From: Bradyrhizobium guangdongense
GTDB lineage: Bacteria > Pseudomonadota > Alphaproteobacteria > Rhizobiales > Xanthobacteraceae
NCBI RefSeq assembly: GCF_004114975.1
Contig: NZ_CP030051.1
Coordinates: 62,001-126,000 of the forward strand
Direction: 5' to 3'
DNA length: 64,000 nt
Each line of letters begins with the position of its first letter. Within the stretch, counting starts at the first letter, position 1. The position numbers and the translations under genes are program-made. A model generated the notes under the pieces. It was not told where the DNA came from and did not search any database. It saw only the letters and a program-made list of their open reading frames with translations. Below are positions 56,675-64,000 of this stretch, in pieces.

Positions 56675-56729
56675 AGCCGCTGTCGTCAAGGCCCGGTGCA
56701 GCGAGTTGCAAGCGGTGAGCGTGCACTGA
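56655..56729 (+). pseudogene. Duplicated 3' fragment of a DUF1150 gene
   Basis: Twenty-five codons (MLTDSREAAVVKARCSELQA, then VSVH, stop) match the end of the DUF1150 gene at 54475-54549 at 64 of 75 bases by hand count. The fragment has no start and overlaps the hydrolase stop. The following hairpin also resembles the first copy's terminator. Confidence 0.85.
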
Positions 56730-56755
56730 AGCGCGCTCCGCGTGAAGAGAGATTT

Positions 56756-56790
56756 GGCAGGCCTTCGCAGAAGGCGTGCCCGTTTTCTTT
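56756..56790 (+). terminator. Terminator-like hairpin after the DUF1150 fragment
   Basis: GGCAGGCCTTC-GCA-GAAGGCGTGCC followed by CGTTTTCTTTTT. One G-G mismatch in an 11-bp stem. It resembles the DUF1150 terminator at 54579-54616, and could now terminate the hydrolase transcript. Confidence 0.75.
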
Positions 56791-56820
56791 TTGAGCGGTG
56801 GATCGCCTGCTCTCTCTGCG

Positions 56821-56935
56821 TCATTGCGAGCGCAGCGAAGCAATCCAGAATCTTTCCGCGGAAGGAGTCTGGATTGCTTCGTCGCACCAGCGCAAAATTG
56901 TTTCGCAATTTTGTCGCGGGCTCCTCGCAATGACG
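56821..56935. repeat. Palindromic repeat, CATTGCGAGCG family, copy 1
   Basis: TCATTGCGAGCGCAGCGAAG at the left and TCGCAATGA at the right bound an element with inner arms GAAGCAATCCAGA/TCTGGATTGCTTC and a second inner hairpin (AAAATTG...CAATTTT). Related to 57084-57161 and, in its core, to the stem at 14475-14512. No ORF. Confidence 0.7.
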
Positions 56936-56995
56936 GTGTGGAGAGATGCGTGCTCGACCACCTGCGCCTCGCGCGAGCCGCCCAGGCGAGCCCTA

Positions 56996-57085
56996 TCAGG
57001 TCAGCCGCACACGGATATCAGGCTTCAGCACCTTACCCACCTTGGAGCGCGGCAGATCGTCCCACACTTCGATCTGCTCCCAGTC
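56996..57085 (-). pseudogene. C-terminal remnant of an acyl-CoA synthetase (AMP-binding) gene
   Basis: On the minus strand the last ~30 codons before TGA at 56996-56998 read WEQIEVWDDLPRSKVGKVLK then PDIRVRLT. 'LPRSKVGKVLKPDIR' is the invariant C-terminal catalytic Lys motif (PRTxxGKxxK) of ANL-family acyl-CoA ligases. Nothing upstream matches the rest of the enzyme: a palindromic repeat begins at 57084. This is a deletion remnant. Confidence 0.75.
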
Positions 57086-57161
57086 ATTGCGTGCGTAGCG
57101 AAGCGATCCAGACCGCCTCTGCCGAAAGATTCTGGATTGCTTCGCTGCGCTCGCAATGACG
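57084..57161. repeat. Palindromic repeat, CATTGCGAGCG family, copy 2
   Basis: TCATTGCGTGCGTAGCGAAG...CTTCGCTGCGCTCGCAATGA, with inner GCGATCCAGA/TCTGGATTGC arms. It abuts the acyl-CoA synthetase remnant, so it may mark the deletion point. Confidence 0.7.
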
Positions 57162-57192
57162 GCGTATGAGGCGGCAGCGCCTCTCTCGCGCA

Positions 57193-58305
57193 TCATTTCA
57201 GAAATCCGAGCCCTTCGCGCGCCGTGTCCATGGCCTCTTTGTCGGTCGGCGGCAGCGCGAGTACGCTGTTGAAATCCGCGCGCGCACGCTTGGAGTCGGA
57301 CATCATCATGTAGAGCAGGCCGCGATTGGCCAGAGTATCCTGGTTGTTCGGATCGATTCGAAGCGCCTCGTTGTAGTCGGCGAGCGCGCGATCGTGCTCT
57401 CCCAATTCGCGATAGGCAGCGGCCCGGCGTTTGTACGGCGTCGCATTTGTCGGCTGCAGCCTGACCGCTTCGTCGCAATCGGCAACGGCGCGTTTATCGT
57501 CACCCATCTTGTGCCACGCGAGAGCGCGGGCGAGGTAGGCACTGACGAAGGTCGGAGCCATCCTTGTGACCTCGTCAAACTCCCGGATGGCAGCATCGGC
57601 CTCGTCCTTTTTCAGGAAGACGACGGCCCGGCAGTAATGGCCGCCGGCCTTGTCGGGCTCCAGACGCACCGAACTGTTGCAGTCGTCGAGAGCTGCGTCG
57701 AGCTCGCCTTTGCGGGCATGGATGTTGCTCCGCAGCTCGTAAGGCGCCCCGGCGGTCGGATTGCGCTGCATGGCTTCGGTGTAATCAGCGACCGCACGAT
57801 CGGCATCGCCCTTCGCTTCGTACGCTTCGCCCCTCCTGAGGAGAGCAGAATAAGCTTGCTTGGGATTGCGCGCGATGGCCTCGGTGAATCCGGCGATCGC
57901 GAGATCGAAATCGCCCTTGTTGAAATATTCGAGCGCACGCGATGTGTAAGACGGTCCGTAGCCGGGATCGAGGCGAATGGCCTCGTTGTAGTCGGCCATG
58001 GCGCGATCCCGATCGCCTTTGGCGGAATAAGCGCGTCCGCGGCAATTGTAGGCGCGCCCGAAATTCGGATCGATCCGGATCGCGGCGTTGCAATCCTCGA
58101 GTGCACGATTCCAGTCCCGCTTGAGATGGTAGGCTTCGCCGCGCAGCTCATAGGCCGTCGCGTTGGTCGGATCGGTCGCGATGATCTCGGTCTTCTCGGC
58201 GATGACGCGGTCGTTCGACGCATCGTCAGCGTGGGCCACGACCGTTGCGGCCATGGTGACGGAGCACACGAGACCGAAAATCCGGCCGATCGAACCGCAA
58301 ATCAT
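57193..58305 (-). CDS. Exported tetratricopeptide-repeat protein
   Basis: A 370-residue protein with a signal peptide (MICGSIGRIFGLVCSVTMAA, ending near VVAHADD) and about nine TPR units of 34 residues; clear ones are AYELRGEAYHLKRDWNRALE, AYNCRGRAYSAKGDRDRAMA and PYKRRAAAYRELGEHDRALA. TPR arrays are scaffolds for protein-protein contacts, so a periplasmic assembly role is likely but unspecified. It is followed on the minus strand by gene debris and preceded by ptsN 135 bases away. Confidence 0.88.
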   Translation of the reverse strand: MICGSIGRIFGLVCSVTMAATVVAHADDASNDRVIAEKTEIIATDPTNATAYELRGEAYHLKRDWNRALEDCNAAIRIDPNFGRAYNCRGRAYSAKGDRDRAMADYNEAIRLDPGYGPSYTSRALEYFNKGDFDLAIAGFTEAIARNPKQAYSALLRRGEAYEAKGDADRAVADYTEAMQRNPTAGAPYELRSNIHARKGELDAALDDCNSSVRLEPDKAGGHYCRAVVFLKKDEADAAIREFDEVTRMAPTFVSAYLARALAWHKMGDDKRAVADCDEAVRLQPTNATPYKRRAAAYRELGEHDRALADYNEALRIDPNNQDTLANRGLLYMMMSDSKRARADFNSVLALPPTDKEAMDTAREGLGFLK

Positions 58306-58440
58306 GTCTCAAAATCCCTGCGCCGCATCGATCGAAGGACGCGGCGATTCAATTCGTCACGCGCGGGCGCGAATATTCACGCGCCCGGCTGCAAATACGT
58401 CGCAGGCGGCGTGGCTCGGGTTCGAACGGGAAAGAGGGCC

Positions 58441-58902
58441 TTACGCCGCGGTTGCCGGCGGCAGGGCCAGCACCGAATAGATCGCCTGGGCATCGCGCGA
58501 GGCGCGGAGCTTTTTGGCGATGTCCTGGTCGCGGAGCAGGCGGGCGATGCGGGCGAGCGCCTTGAGATGATCGGCGCCGGCGCCTTCGGGGGCGAGCAGC
58601 AGGAAGACGAGGTCGACCGGCTGGCCGTCCATCGCCTCGAAGTCGATCGGGCGATCGAGCCGGGCGAACAGGCCGAAGATCTTTTCGAGCTTGGGCAGCT
58701 TGCCGTGCGGAATGGCGACGCCGTAGCCGACGGCGGTGGTGCCGAGCTTCTCGCGCTGGAGCAGCACCTCGAACACGGAGCGCTCGTTCTGGCCGGTCAG
58801 CTCGGCGGCCTTGGCCGCGAGTTCCTGGAGCGCCTGCTTCTTGCTGTTGACCTTCAATGCCGGGAGAATCGCCTCGGGCGCGACCAGATCGGTAATCGGC
58901 AT
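58441..58902 (-). CDS. ptsN: Nitrogen-regulatory PTS EIIA component, PtsN
   Basis: A 153-residue EIIA(Ntr) protein. The phosphorylated His is H66 in VGYGVAIPHGKLPKLE. The DQDIAKKLR C-terminal helix and the overall length fit. In the nitrogen PTS it receives phosphate from PtsO and regulates potassium transport and other targets. The order rpoN-hpf-ptsN is the classic Ntr cluster, although a 219-bp gap separates it from hpf. ptsO is not in the window. Confidence 0.95.
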   Translation of the reverse strand: MPITDLVAPEAILPALKVNSKKQALQELAAKAAELTGQNERSVFEVLLQREKLGTTAVGYGVAIPHGKLPKLEKIFGLFARLDRPIDFEAMDGQPVDLVFLLLAPEGAGADHLKALARIARLLRDQDIAKKLRASRDAQAIYSVLALPPATAA

Positions 58903-59121
58903 GGAAGTCTTCCGAGGTGAATGAAGCCGTCAGGTTCCGAATTGGCCAACTTGATAGACCAAGCTGGGCCGGCGTCAATAACATGAAGCAGGAGGCGCAC
59001 TTAGCCCCGTTCCTGATGTGGGGCGCTTCTACTCCAACGCAATCCCGGTGCCAACTGCCGCGTGCGGCTTTGCCCCGGTCATTGTTAAGGACTGTGGTTG
59101 TTACGGGGGCCGGTTTCGATC

Positions 59122-59733
59122 CTAATCGCCCGCTTTGCCGTCCGGTTTGGCACCGGGCGGGTCGATCCAGCCGACATTGCCGTCGGCCCGGCGGTAGATG
59201 ATGTTCACCCGGCCCGAGGAGCCATGCTGGAATACCAGGCAGGGTGCCCCGCTGAGGTCGAGTTCCATGACGGCTTCGCTGACCGACATCTGTTTCAGCG
59301 ACGTGGTGGCCTCGGCGATGATCACGGGGCTATAGCCGGTGACCTCGTCCTCGTCGTCCGCCTCGCCAGGGGCTTCCAGCACGTAACTGGTGGCGTCGAG
59401 GGCAGCCAGGGCGGCGGAGGCGACGTGGGCCTTGCGGGCCGAGCGGTCCTTCAGCCGGCTCTTGTAGCGCTTCAGCCGCTTCTCGATCATGATCAGCGCC
59501 TGGTCGGCGCTGGCATAGGCGTCCGGCGCGTTCGAATCGGCCTCGAGCGTGATTCCCGAATCCAGATGCAGCGCGCAGTCGGTGCGGAAGCCGAAGCCGT
59601 CCTTGGACAGGGTGATGTGGCCGGAATAATTGCCGTCGAAATATTTGCGCAGGACCTCTTCAGTCCGGTCGGTCACGCGGCCACGCAGGGCCTCGCCGAC
59701 GCTGACGCTCTTGCCCGAAATCCGAAGAGTCAT
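59122..59733 (-). CDS. hpf: Ribosome hibernation promoting factor (long type), Hpf
   Basis: A 203-residue long-form HPF. The N-terminal S30AE domain begins MTLRISGKSVSVGEALRGRV (ATG at 59733; the frame is open further upstream but without family similarity). The C-terminal dimerisation domain is VIIAEATTSLKQMSVSEAVM then FQHGSSGRVNIIYRRADGNV. It binds the 30S subunit and joins 70S particles into inactive 100S dimers in stationary phase. Lies between rpoN and ptsN. Confidence 0.95.
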   Translation of the reverse strand: MTLRISGKSVSVGEALRGRVTDRTEEVLRKYFDGNYSGHITLSKDGFGFRTDCALHLDSGITLEADSNAPDAYASADQALIMIEKRLKRYKSRLKDRSARKAHVASAALAALDATSYVLEAPGEADDEDEVTGYSPVIIAEATTSLKQMSVSEAVMELDLSGAPCLVFQHGSSGRVNIIYRRADGNVGWIDPPGAKPDGKAGD

Positions 59734-59901
59734 GTGATGCCTCGCTTGGTTTGCGCCCGGCAACGATGACGCGTCGTCGTAGCCGGGGTTCTTCCTGCGC
59801 ATGATCTTTCGGAAAACCGCTTTGCACTTTTCCGGATCATGCGCGTGCTTGGATCGGTCGCGATGGGAGGGTGAGAGTAGCGCGATTCCGCGCCAGTGCA
59901 A

Positions 59902-61527
59902 TCAGGCCGGCTCGGGATTGCGGGAGCGATCGGATAATGCGGTGGAGAGGACGTTACCAAGAGCGCTCTGCTTGTCGCGACGGCGTTGCACCGAGGACGG
60001 AATGCGCATGGCTTCGCGGTACTTCGCGACCGTGCGGCGGGCAATATCAATGCCCGAAGCGCGCAACCGTTCCACGATCGTGTCGTCGGACAGGATCGCT
60101 GACGGCTCCTCCGAATCGATCAGCTGCTTGATGTGGTGACGCACGGCTTCGGCCGAATGCGCCTCGCCGCCGTCGGCCGACGCGATCGAGGCCGTGAAGA
60201 AATATTTCAGCTCGAACGTGCCGCGATTGGTCGCCATGTATTTGTTGGCGGTGACGCGCGACACCGTGGATTCGTGCATCTGGATGGCGTCGGCGACGGC
60301 CTTCAGATTCAGCGGCCGCAAATGCGCGACACCGTGGGTGAAGAAGCCGTCCTGCTGGCGCACGATCTCGGTTGCGACCTTCAGGATGGTGCGGGCGCGC
60401 TGGTCCAGCGCGCGCACCAGCCAGGTCGCGTTCTGCAGCGCATCGGTGAAATAGGATTTGTCGCCGTCCTTGCCGATCTTCTTCGACAGCTCGGAATAGT
60501 AGGTCTGGTTCACCAGGACGCGCGGCAAGGTGTCGCTGTTGAGCTCGACATGCCAGCCGCCGTCCGGACCCGGCCGGACATAGACGTCGGGCACCATGGT
60601 CTGCAGTCGCGCCGAGCCGAACTTCATGCCGGGCTTGGGATTGAGACGCCTGATCTCGCCGATCATGTCGGCGATGTCCTCGTCGTCGACGCCGCAGAGC
60701 TTGCGCAAGCTCGCGATGTCGCGCTTGGCGAGGAGATCGAGATGCTCCACCAGCGCCTGCATTGCGGGATCGTAGCGGTCGAGTTCGCGGAGCTGGATCG
60801 CGAGGCACTCGCTCAAACTGCGCGCGCACACGCCCGGCGGATCGAATTTTTGCAGCACGGCAAGAACGTCCTCGACATCCTTTTGCGATGCGCCAAGCCG
60901 CTCGGCGGCCTGCCCGAGATCGGGCGGCAGGTAGCCGGCCTCGTCGACGAGATCGATCAGATACTGGCCGATCATGCGCTGCGCGGCGCCGGTGAATGCA
61001 ACCGACAGCTGCTCGGCCAGATGGTCGGACAATGTTGTCTCGGCCGCGACAAAAGCTTCGAGATTGTAGTCTTCGTCACCGGAGGCACCGCCGCCCCATT
61101 CGGTGTAGGTGGTCGGCGCGGCGTCCTGGGCGTTGCGCGCGGCCGTCTCCGCCGGCTCCTCGGAAAAGACGTTGTCCAGGCCCGTGTCCAGGGTCTGCTC
61201 GATCTCGGCCCGGGTGCCGAGATCCTTGCTCATCCATTCTTCCCGGCCGGGCTCGAAGGCCTCGCCGCTGCCGCCAAAGCCGTCCGCGTCGCCCGAACCG
61301 CCGGAATCCTCGCCATCATGGTCGCTGAACTGGGCGGTCTCGGCCGAGGCCTCGCCGGGGGCCTCGTCATTGGCCCGCTCCAGCAGGGGGTTACGCTCGA
61401 GTTCCTCCTCCACGAAGGTGGTGAGATCGAGATTGGACAACTGCAGCAGCTTGATCGCCTGCATCAGCTGCGGCGTCATGACCAGCGACTGCGATTGCCG
61501 GAACTCTAATCTCTGCGAAAGCGCCAT
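59902..61527 (-). CDS. rpoN: RNA polymerase sigma-54 factor, RpoN
   Basis: A 541-residue sigma-54. The N-terminal Gln/Leu-rich activator-interacting region is MALSQRLEFRQSQSLVMTPQ; an acidic Gly/Ser-rich spacer follows (about residues 55-115). The -24 recognition RpoN box near the C terminus is ARRTVAKYRE. It directs transcription of nitrogen, symbiosis and other genes that need enhancer-binding proteins. It lies 90 bases after lptB on the same strand; the lptB-rpoN-hpf-ptsN order is conserved. Bradyrhizobia often carry two rpoN genes; this is the chromosomal, lptB-linked one. Confidence 0.96.
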   Translation of the reverse strand: MALSQRLEFRQSQSLVMTPQLMQAIKLLQLSNLDLTTFVEEELERNPLLERANDEAPGEASAETAQFSDHDGEDSGGSGDADGFGGSGEAFEPGREEWMSKDLGTRAEIEQTLDTGLDNVFSEEPAETAARNAQDAAPTTYTEWGGGASGDEDYNLEAFVAAETTLSDHLAEQLSVAFTGAAQRMIGQYLIDLVDEAGYLPPDLGQAAERLGASQKDVEDVLAVLQKFDPPGVCARSLSECLAIQLRELDRYDPAMQALVEHLDLLAKRDIASLRKLCGVDDEDIADMIGEIRRLNPKPGMKFGSARLQTMVPDVYVRPGPDGGWHVELNSDTLPRVLVNQTYYSELSKKIGKDGDKSYFTDALQNATWLVRALDQRARTILKVATEIVRQQDGFFTHGVAHLRPLNLKAVADAIQMHESTVSRVTANKYMATNRGTFELKYFFTASIASADGGEAHSAEAVRHHIKQLIDSEEPSAILSDDTIVERLRASGIDIARRTVAKYREAMRIPSSVQRRRDKQSALGNVLSTALSDRSRNPEPA

Positions 61528-61617
61528 CTAACAAGAACCGTTCTCGAAAATTGGTCCGATTCTTGCTTATCTTAGTCTGAACCCGATGTACACGCCTTGA
61601 CGAAACGCAAAAACGGG

Positions 61618-62634
61618 CTAGAGGCGGAATTCCTCGCCAAGGTAAAGACGGCGAACATCGGGATCTGCGACGATCTCGTCCGGGCTCCCCTCCGTCAGTA
61701 TCTCACCGGCATAGACGATGTAGGCGCGGTCGGTGAGGCCGAGCGTCTCGCGCACATTGTGGTCGGTGATGAGCACGCCGATGCCGCGGTTGGTGAGATG
61801 GCGGACGAGATCCTGAATGTCGCCGACCGCGATCGGATCGATGCCGGCAAAGGGCTCGTCGAGCAGCATGTAGTTCGGACGCGTCGCCAGCGCGCGCGCG
61901 ATCTCGACGCGGCGGCGCTCGCCGCCCGACAGCGCGATCGACGGGGATTTCCTCAAGCGCGTGATGTTGAACTCGTCGAGCAGGGAGTCGAGCTGCTGCT
62001 CGCGCTTCTTGCGCGAGGGCTCGACCACTTCGAGCACGGCGCGGATGTTCTGCTCGACGGTGAGGCCGCGGAAGATCGAGGCTTCCTGCGGCAGGTAGCC
62101 GATGCCGAGCCGCGCGCGCTGATACATCGGAAGTTTCGTGACGTCGTGGCCGTCGAGCTCGATCGCGCCGCGATCGGCCTTGATCAGGCCTGTGATCATG
62201 TAGAACACGGTGGTCTTGCCGGCGCCGTTCGGGCCGAGCAGGCCGACCGCCTCGCCGCGGCGGACATAGATGCTGACGCCGCGCACGACCTGCCGGCTGC
62301 CGAAACTCTTTTCCACGCTATGCACAGCCAGGAAGCCCGGCCGGCGCAACAGCTGCGGGCCGCCCGAACCATTGGTCTTGGCGCTGGATCTGGCCCTGGG
62401 GGGCTGCGCCGGCTTGGGCGGCTGCGCCGGGGCCGGCCGCGATCGCGGCGGAGCCTCGAGGCCATAGGGATCGGAGGCCTGCATGGGCTCACGGGCGATC
62501 GGCGGCGCGTCGCGCACCGGGCTCGGCACCAGGCCACCGACGCTGTCACCGAGGGCGGTGATGTCCTGACGGGCAAATCCTGGCCGGCCGCGCTTGGCGG
62601 GGCGCCGACGGAACATGCTGAAGAGATCGACCAT
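61618..62634 (-). CDS. lptB: Lipopolysaccharide export ATPase LptB with N-terminal extension
   Basis: A 338-residue ABC ATPase. The ABC domain starts near residue 101 ([20 protein letters not shown]). Walker A is [11 protein letters not shown] (about 132-142), the signature is [20 protein letters not shown], Walker [20 protein letters not shown] and the H-loop [10 protein letters not shown]. LptB powers LPS extraction with LptFG. E. coli LptB is about 240 residues; the extra ~98 N-terminal residues are Pro/Arg-rich ([20 protein letters not shown]) and probably disordered. It lies 220 bases after lptA on the same strand. Confidence 0.93.
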   Translation of the reverse strand: MVDLFSMFRRRPAKRGRPGFARQDITALGDSVGGLVPSPVRDAPPIAREPMQASDPYGLEAPPRSRPAPAQPPKPAQPPRARSSAKTNGSGGPQLLRRPGFLAVHSVEKSFGSRQVVRGVSIYVRRGEAVGLLGPNGAGKTTVFYMITGLIKADRGAIELDGHDVTKLPMYQRARLGIGYLPQEASIFRGLTVEQNIRAVLEVVEPSRKKREQQLDSLLDEFNITRLRKSPSIALSGGERRRVEIARALATRPNYMLLDEPFAGIDPIAVGDIQDLVRHLTNRGIGVLITDHNVRETLGLTDRAYIVYAGEILTEGSPDEIVADPDVRRLYLGEEFRL

Positions 62635-62854
62635 CCCCGCCTTCTAGCCTTCTGCTGACCCTGCGCAGTACTCGCGCGGTCTGCGGCGCCGGCCTCTCGA
62701 TTCGCCGACGCAGCATGAATGAAGGGATGTCTCATGCCCAGTGAAACACGCCCGAAAAGCGGCGGACCCGCTTCGAAAGCCCTGCGCGCTAGATACAGTC
62801 TCGCCACGCAAGCTTCAACCTCGGATCGGCCGCATCAGAGCCAAGCTGTTGAAT

Positions 62855-63583
62855 TCACTTTTGTTTAGTTCCACCCGGCAATTGCAGGGGCGAGCCTGCG
62901 CCCGGAGCGACCGGCGTTCCGCATTTGCCGTTGCCGCCGCCCTGAGACTGGATGAACAGGCCCTGGACCTTGCCGCTGTCGGATTCCACCCGGGAGACGC
63001 CGGTGGTCATGTCGACCATGAGGCGGTCACCGCGCAGCACGTTCTGGCACTGGGTCAGCACCACCTGGCCCCCGGGGCCACCGACCACGGTGATGAGGTT
63101 GGTCTTGGTATCGAACACGGCGGTCTCGCCTGTGACCACCTGGTCCTTCTGGGTGACGACGACACTGCCGCGCGCCTCCAGCCGCTTGATCGAGGAGGCG
63201 CCGCCCGGCCCCGGCGTCGCCGATTGCATCGGCGGTGCCGCCTTCGCGCCCTTGGCAGGAGCTGCCTGCGGCGCGGCCTGCTTGTCGCTGCTGGATTCGT
63301 AGAACACCACCAGCGTCTTCGAGGTCATGGTGGTGTCGCCCTGCACGACCTTCACATTGCCGGAGAAGGTCGCCTCCTTCTTCTTGTCGCGCATCTCGAG
63401 GGAAGCCGCCTCGATCTGGATCGGCTGATCGCGGTTCTGCGAAAAGCCCTGCATCGCATTGGGCACACCCTGCATGGCGCCTTGCGCGCGCACCGCATCC
63501 GTTGCGCCCAGCGCGAGGCCAGCGACAAGCGCAGCCGTACGAAGGATCGCGCACCATTCATTGCGCGGGAAAAGACTGACCAT
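62855..63583 (-). CDS. lptA: LptA-type lipopolysaccharide transport periplasmic protein
   Basis: A 242-residue protein with an N-terminal signal peptide (AILRTAALVAGLALGATDAV, cleavage near VRAQ) and an OstA/LptA beta-jellyroll: NRDQPIQIEAASLEMRDKKK and EATFSGNVKVVQGDTTMTSK, then repeats of the same beta pattern (ARGSVVVTQKDQVVTGETAV). It bridges LPS across the periplasm. I chose the ATG at 63583; a GTG at 63592 overlaps the lptC stop (GTGA) and is an equally possible coupled start. A Pro/Ala linker lies in the middle. Confidence 0.88.
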   Translation of the reverse strand: MVSLFPRNEWCAILRTAALVAGLALGATDAVRAQGAMQGVPNAMQGFSQNRDQPIQIEAASLEMRDKKKEATFSGNVKVVQGDTTMTSKTLVVFYESSSDKQAAPQAAPAKGAKAAPPMQSATPGPGGASSIKRLEARGSVVVTQKDQVVTGETAVFDTKTNLITVVGGPGGQVVLTQCQNVLRGDRLMVDMTTGVSRVESDSGKVQGLFIQSQGGGNGKCGTPVAPGAGSPLQLPGGTKQK

Positions 63584-63588
63584 GAAAA

Positions 63589-64000
63589 TCACTTTGAGTT
63601 CGCAGATTTGTTCCTGGACTTCGGCGGTGGCGGCGCGGGCTGCTCGACGGGAGCCGGCGCCAGCTCATCCGTGCTGATCCTGTCCAGATGCATCACCACA
63701 TTGCCTTCGAAACGAATGACGTCACCGCCTTCCGTGATGCGCAGCCGGTCGGCGGTGAGCGTGCCGTTGGTCAGCTTGACGTCGACCCGCTCGTCCGAGG
63801 AGACCGTGCCCTTGTTCATGTCGACGAAAGCCGAGTTCAGCCGTGCCTCGTAGCCGGTCGAGGTGCGCAGGAAGATGTCCTTGTGCAGATCGAGCTGCTG
63901 CTGCTTGTTGTCGAAGCGGCCGGTGCGGGCATCGAGGAATATGGTCGACTTGTCTTCCATCAGCACCTTCGCCTTGAGGTCGTTGAGATCGACATGGTCG
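63589..64000 (-). CDS. lptC: LptC, LPS export protein, C-terminal part (5' end outside window)
   Basis: The frame is open to the window edge, so the N-terminal membrane anchor is missing. The visible ~137 residues show the LptC/YrbK beta-jellyroll: KSTIFLDARTGRFDNKQQQL, SSDERVDVKLTNGTLTADRL, ITEGGDVIRFEGNVVMHLDR, then a Pro-rich tail (PVEQPAPPPPKSRNKSANSK). LptC takes LPS from LptBFG to LptA. Its stop overlaps a possible lptA GTG start. Confidence 0.9.
   Translation of the reverse strand, partial: DHVDLNDLKAKVLMEDKSTIFLDARTGRFDNKQQQLDLHKDIFLRTSTGYEARLNSAFVDMNKGTVSSDERVDVKLTNGTLTADRLRITEGGDVIRFEGNVVMHLDRISTDELAPAPVEQPAPPPPKSRNKSANSK

Noticed and set aside
56821..57161. Possible CRISPR-like array because of repeated CATTGCGAGCG units
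   Set aside because: Only two units, each a long palindrome, unequal in length, without regular spacers or cas genes.

Overview
The window is a G+C-rich chromosomal segment of an alphaproteobacterium of the Bradyrhizobium group (Rhizobiales). The evidence is an Irr protein with a heme regulatory motif and a His triplet, a DivL-type tyrosine 'kinase', the order fabI-fabB-fabA next to irr, the block aroA-cmk-rpsA-sppA-ihfB-lapA-trpFBA-accD-folC, an lptC-lptA-lptB-rpoN-hpf-ptsN block, and interspersed palindromic repeats of the kind seen in Bradyrhizobium. It is almost entirely housekeeping chromosome. No phage, transposase, integrase, CRISPR or plasmid gene is visible.

Layout. 1-1.7 kb: 3' end of oxyR, a GNAT acetyltransferase and a glutathione S-transferase. 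1.7-3.7 kb: an autotransporter-barrel protein. 3.8-7.4 kb: fabI, fabB and fabA (minus strand), divergent from irr. 7.5-15.6 kb: an SH3-domain exported protein, a 2-hydroxyacid dehydrogenase, a MoeB/ThiF-like protein, a degenerate trypsin-like protein, gamma-glutamyltransferase, an orphan ParA and mutM. 15.7-20 kb: ubiE-ubiB, then coaBC-dut. 20.4-25.7 kb: divL, a tsaE-amgK fusion, a PilZ protein and murU, linking cell-cycle signalling, tRNA modification and peptidoglycan recycling. 25.9-34.1 kb: addB-addA recombination nuclease, trxA and an ATP-dependent DNA ligase. 34.2-45.6 kb (minus): the long aroA-to-folC block. 45.7-49.1 kb: an acidic FYDLN protein, tRNA-Ala(GGC), a broken GIY-YIG gene, ohrR/ohr and a CoA-transferase. 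49.4-53.6 kb: ugpBAEC glycerol-3-phosphate importer with a candidate Pho box. 53.8-57.2 kb: hsp20-DUF1150, then a TetR/hydrolase pair lying between a complete DUF1150 gene and a second, partial copy of its 3' end, and gene debris. 57.2-64 kb (minus): TPR protein, ptsN, hpf, rpoN, lptB, lptA and partial lptC.

Most notable: (i) CoaBC carries an N-terminal FitA-like ribbon-helix-helix domain, and two perfect palindromes with TGAT(A/T)GC half-sites lie directly upstream, suggesting an antitoxin DNA-binding domain adopted for autoregulation of coenzyme A synthesis; (ii) the duplicated DUF1150 tail flanking the TetR/hydrolase module, whose hydrolase now ends inside the copy; (iii) a 43-bp operator with 15-bp perfect arms over the hydrolase promoter; (iv) loss of zinc-ribbon cysteines in three unrelated proteins; (v) a trypsin-like protein without its catalytic His; (vi) several candidate regulatory sites (ICE and Fur hexamers at irr, Ohr boxes, Pho box, ROSE thermometer). 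All functional statements rest on motif recognition by eye; no database search was run.
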